A stretch of 64,000 nt of DNA from Deltaproteobacteria bacterium (lineage in GTDB: Bacteria; Myxococcota_A; Polyangia; JAAYKL01), in NCBI GenBank assembly GCA_016936575.1, contig JAFGXQ010000120.1, positions 1 to 64,000 on the forward strand, in the 5' to 3' direction. Below are positions 62,808-64,000 of the stretch, one piece after another. The notes below the pieces were generated by a model. The model had not been told where the DNA came from and did no database searches. It saw only the letters and a program-made list of their open reading frames with translations. The stretch's first letter is position 1, and every line of letters begins with the position of its first letter. The translations under genes and the position numbers were made by a program.

Positions 62808-64000
62808 TTTCGTTTTCCTTGAAGTATGAAGCGGGGAATCCATCCGGTCGAAACAAAATCGGTGTTCCTGTCTCCGCTTTGCGCAAATCGCCAAATATCC
62901 GTCATTTGAATTCTTCCTTCGTCATCTATTCCGCACAGTTCGCTGATGGCGGTGATGCGACGGGCACCGTCCGGGAATCGCTTCTGTTGAAGAACGATTT
63001 GAACGGCGCCGATAATCTGTTCTCGAATGGCGCGGGATGGTAAATCCAGTCCGGCCATCAGCGTGAGGGTCTCCAAGCGGTTCATCGCTTCTTTGGGCGA
63101 ATTGGCGTGGGTTGTGGTCAGCGAGCCGTCATGGCCGGTATTCATCGCCTGAAGCATGTCCAACGCTTCTTTTCCTCGGCATTCGCCGATAATTATGCGA
63201 TCTGGACGCATTCGAAGCGCATTTTTAACCAGATCTCTAATGGTAACTTCACCACGCCCTTCGCTGTTGGCGGGTTTGGCTTCCAGCGATACCACGTGGG
63301 GCTGATGTAGCTGCAACTCGGCGGCATCTTCAATCGTGACGATACGCTCTGTATCGGGAATCTGCGCGGAGAGAACATTCAACAGGGTGGTTTTTCCGGA
63401 ACCGGTTCCTCCTGAAATAACAATGTTTTGTCTTTGACGAACCGCCTGCTTCAGCAGCTCGGCCATTTCACGGTTCAAGCTTCCGTAAGCGATGAGATCA
63501 TCTAAAGACAATGCATGCTTTGAGAATTTTCGAATGGTAACGGATGACCCGCGAAGCGCCAGAGGAGGAATGACGGCATTCACCCGTGAACCATCGGGAA
63601 GTCGTGCGTCCACCATGGGAGACGATTCGTCGATTCGCCGTCCCAATGGAGCGAGAATTCGGTCAATCACAGTTCGCACAGAACTTTCACATGAAAAGGT
63701 GTGCTCACTTCGTTTCAGAACACCATTTTTTTCCACGTAAATTTTTCGGGGCGTAACAACCATGATTTCGCTGACCGTGTCGTCTTTCAAAAGCGGTTCG
63801 AGAGGGCCCAAACCGATGGCTTCGTTGCGGAGCGTTTCGCGAAGCGGACATCGTTCATCTGCGGAAACACCCGATTCCGCCAGAATGCGATCGAGCGCGC
63901 TTTCCACCCGGTACGCCAGTTCCTGCGGGTTTCCCCGAACCAGATTCAGATTCAGCTCGTCGATTAACCGCTCCATAATGTCTTTTCGGAAATCTGCGGT
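62804..64000 (-). CDS. tadA: Tad pilus assembly ATPase TadA/CpaF, 5' partial
   Basis: An ATG at 63976 gives 390 aa, but the frame stays open to the window edge and the upstream residues (TADFRKDI before MERLIDELNLNL) fit the usual CpaF N-terminus, so the gene probably starts outside. Walker A is SGGTGSGKTTLLN; other signatures are DAAELQLHQPHVV, RMRPDRIIIGECRGKEALDM (Walker B) and GHDGSLTTTHANSP (His box). The CpaF-type N-terminal domain (GLGPLEPLLKDDTVSEIMVV) precedes them. The cytoplasmic hexamer powers Flp pilin polymerisation; tadB and tadC follow with 4-bp overlaps. Confidence 0.95.
   Translation of the reverse strand, partial: TADFRKDIMERLIDELNLNLVRGNPQELAYRVESALDRILAESGVSADERCPLRETLRNEAIGLGPLEPLLKDDTVSEIMVVTPRKIYVEKNGVLKRSEHTFSCESSVRTVIDRILAPLGRRIDESSPMVDARLPDGSRVNAVIPPLALRGSSVTIRKFSKHALSLDDLIAYGSLNREMAELLKQAVRQRQNIVISGGTGSGKTTLLNVLSAQIPDTERIVTIEDAAELQLHQPHVVSLEAKPANSEGRGEVTIRDLVKNALRMRPDRIIIGECRGKEALDMLQAMNTGHDGSLTTTHANSPKEAMNRLETLTLMAGLDLPSRAIREQIIGAVQIVLQQKRFPDGARRITAISELCGIDDEGRIQMTDIWRFAQSGDRNTDFVSTGWIPRFILQGKRK

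Noticed and set aside
61084-64000. Type II secretion system (GspE/F) instead of Tad pilus
   Set aside because: Two separate short F-domain proteins following a CpaF-type ATPase are diagnostic of Tad, not of a single GspF.

Overview
The window reads as chromosomal DNA of a free-living, Gram-negative, probably anaerobic bacterium of the Myxococcota / former Deltaproteobacteria type. The grounds are the many lipoproteins with Asp/Ser/Thr-rich linkers after the lipobox, MopE-type 'DxDxDG...DCDD' metal-binding repeats, a VIT/vWA/AgmX-type surface protein, Tad pilus genes and several C-terminal-aromatic beta-barrels. This placement is inference; no rRNA or tRNA gene was seen. A mercury-methylation pair (hgcA-hgcB) supports an anaerobic lifestyle.

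Layout. 1-1.2 kb: end of an outer-membrane protein gene. 1.4-5.4 kb (minus): LytTR response regulator and a membrane hybrid sensor with two different kinase modules. 5.7-18 kb (plus): three giant lipoproteins. Two are tandem MopE-type paralogues, one with a long Gly-rich tract. The third has a long coiled coil and a C-terminus resembling Tc-toxin A subunits. 18-22 kb: decayed zone with an RCC1-like fragment, an L-domain repeat gene lacking a normal start, a lipoprotein and an IS91-type transposase relic. 22-28 kb: secreted M14 carboxypeptidase and an EndoQ-UvrD fusion. 28-32 kb: VIT-vWA-AgmX-TPR-DUF2135 lipoprotein. 31.8-35.2 kb: a MopE/RCC1 lipoprotein bracketed by two 72-bp direct repeats and two fragments of a RAYT-like transposase. 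35-38 kb: MscS-cNMP channel and a DUF1016-staphylococcal-nuclease fusion. 38-43.5 kb: smpB, a small PilZ-like protein, a FliO-like protein, SctR/FliP, Lon and a beta-barrel protein. 43.5-45 kb (minus): hgcB and hgcA. 45-48 kb: PilT and a PAS hybrid kinase. 48-54 kb: more lipoproteins (one with a ~400-bp Asp-Thr/Ala repeat), a YfbK-type vWA protein and a CPBP protease. 54-60 kb: phosphoesterase, mrfA-mrfB DNA repair pair, hydrolase-like lipoprotein, PDZ lipoprotein, tmk. 61-64 kb (minus): tadC, tadB, tadA/cpaF with ATGA overlaps, running off the edge.

The most notable content is hgcAB, which would make this organism a candidate mercury methylator. Next are the Tc-toxin-like lipoprotein and the repeat-bracketed unit at 31.8-35.2 kb. 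Start sites below were chosen from ribosome binding sites and signal peptides and often lie downstream of the longest open frame.
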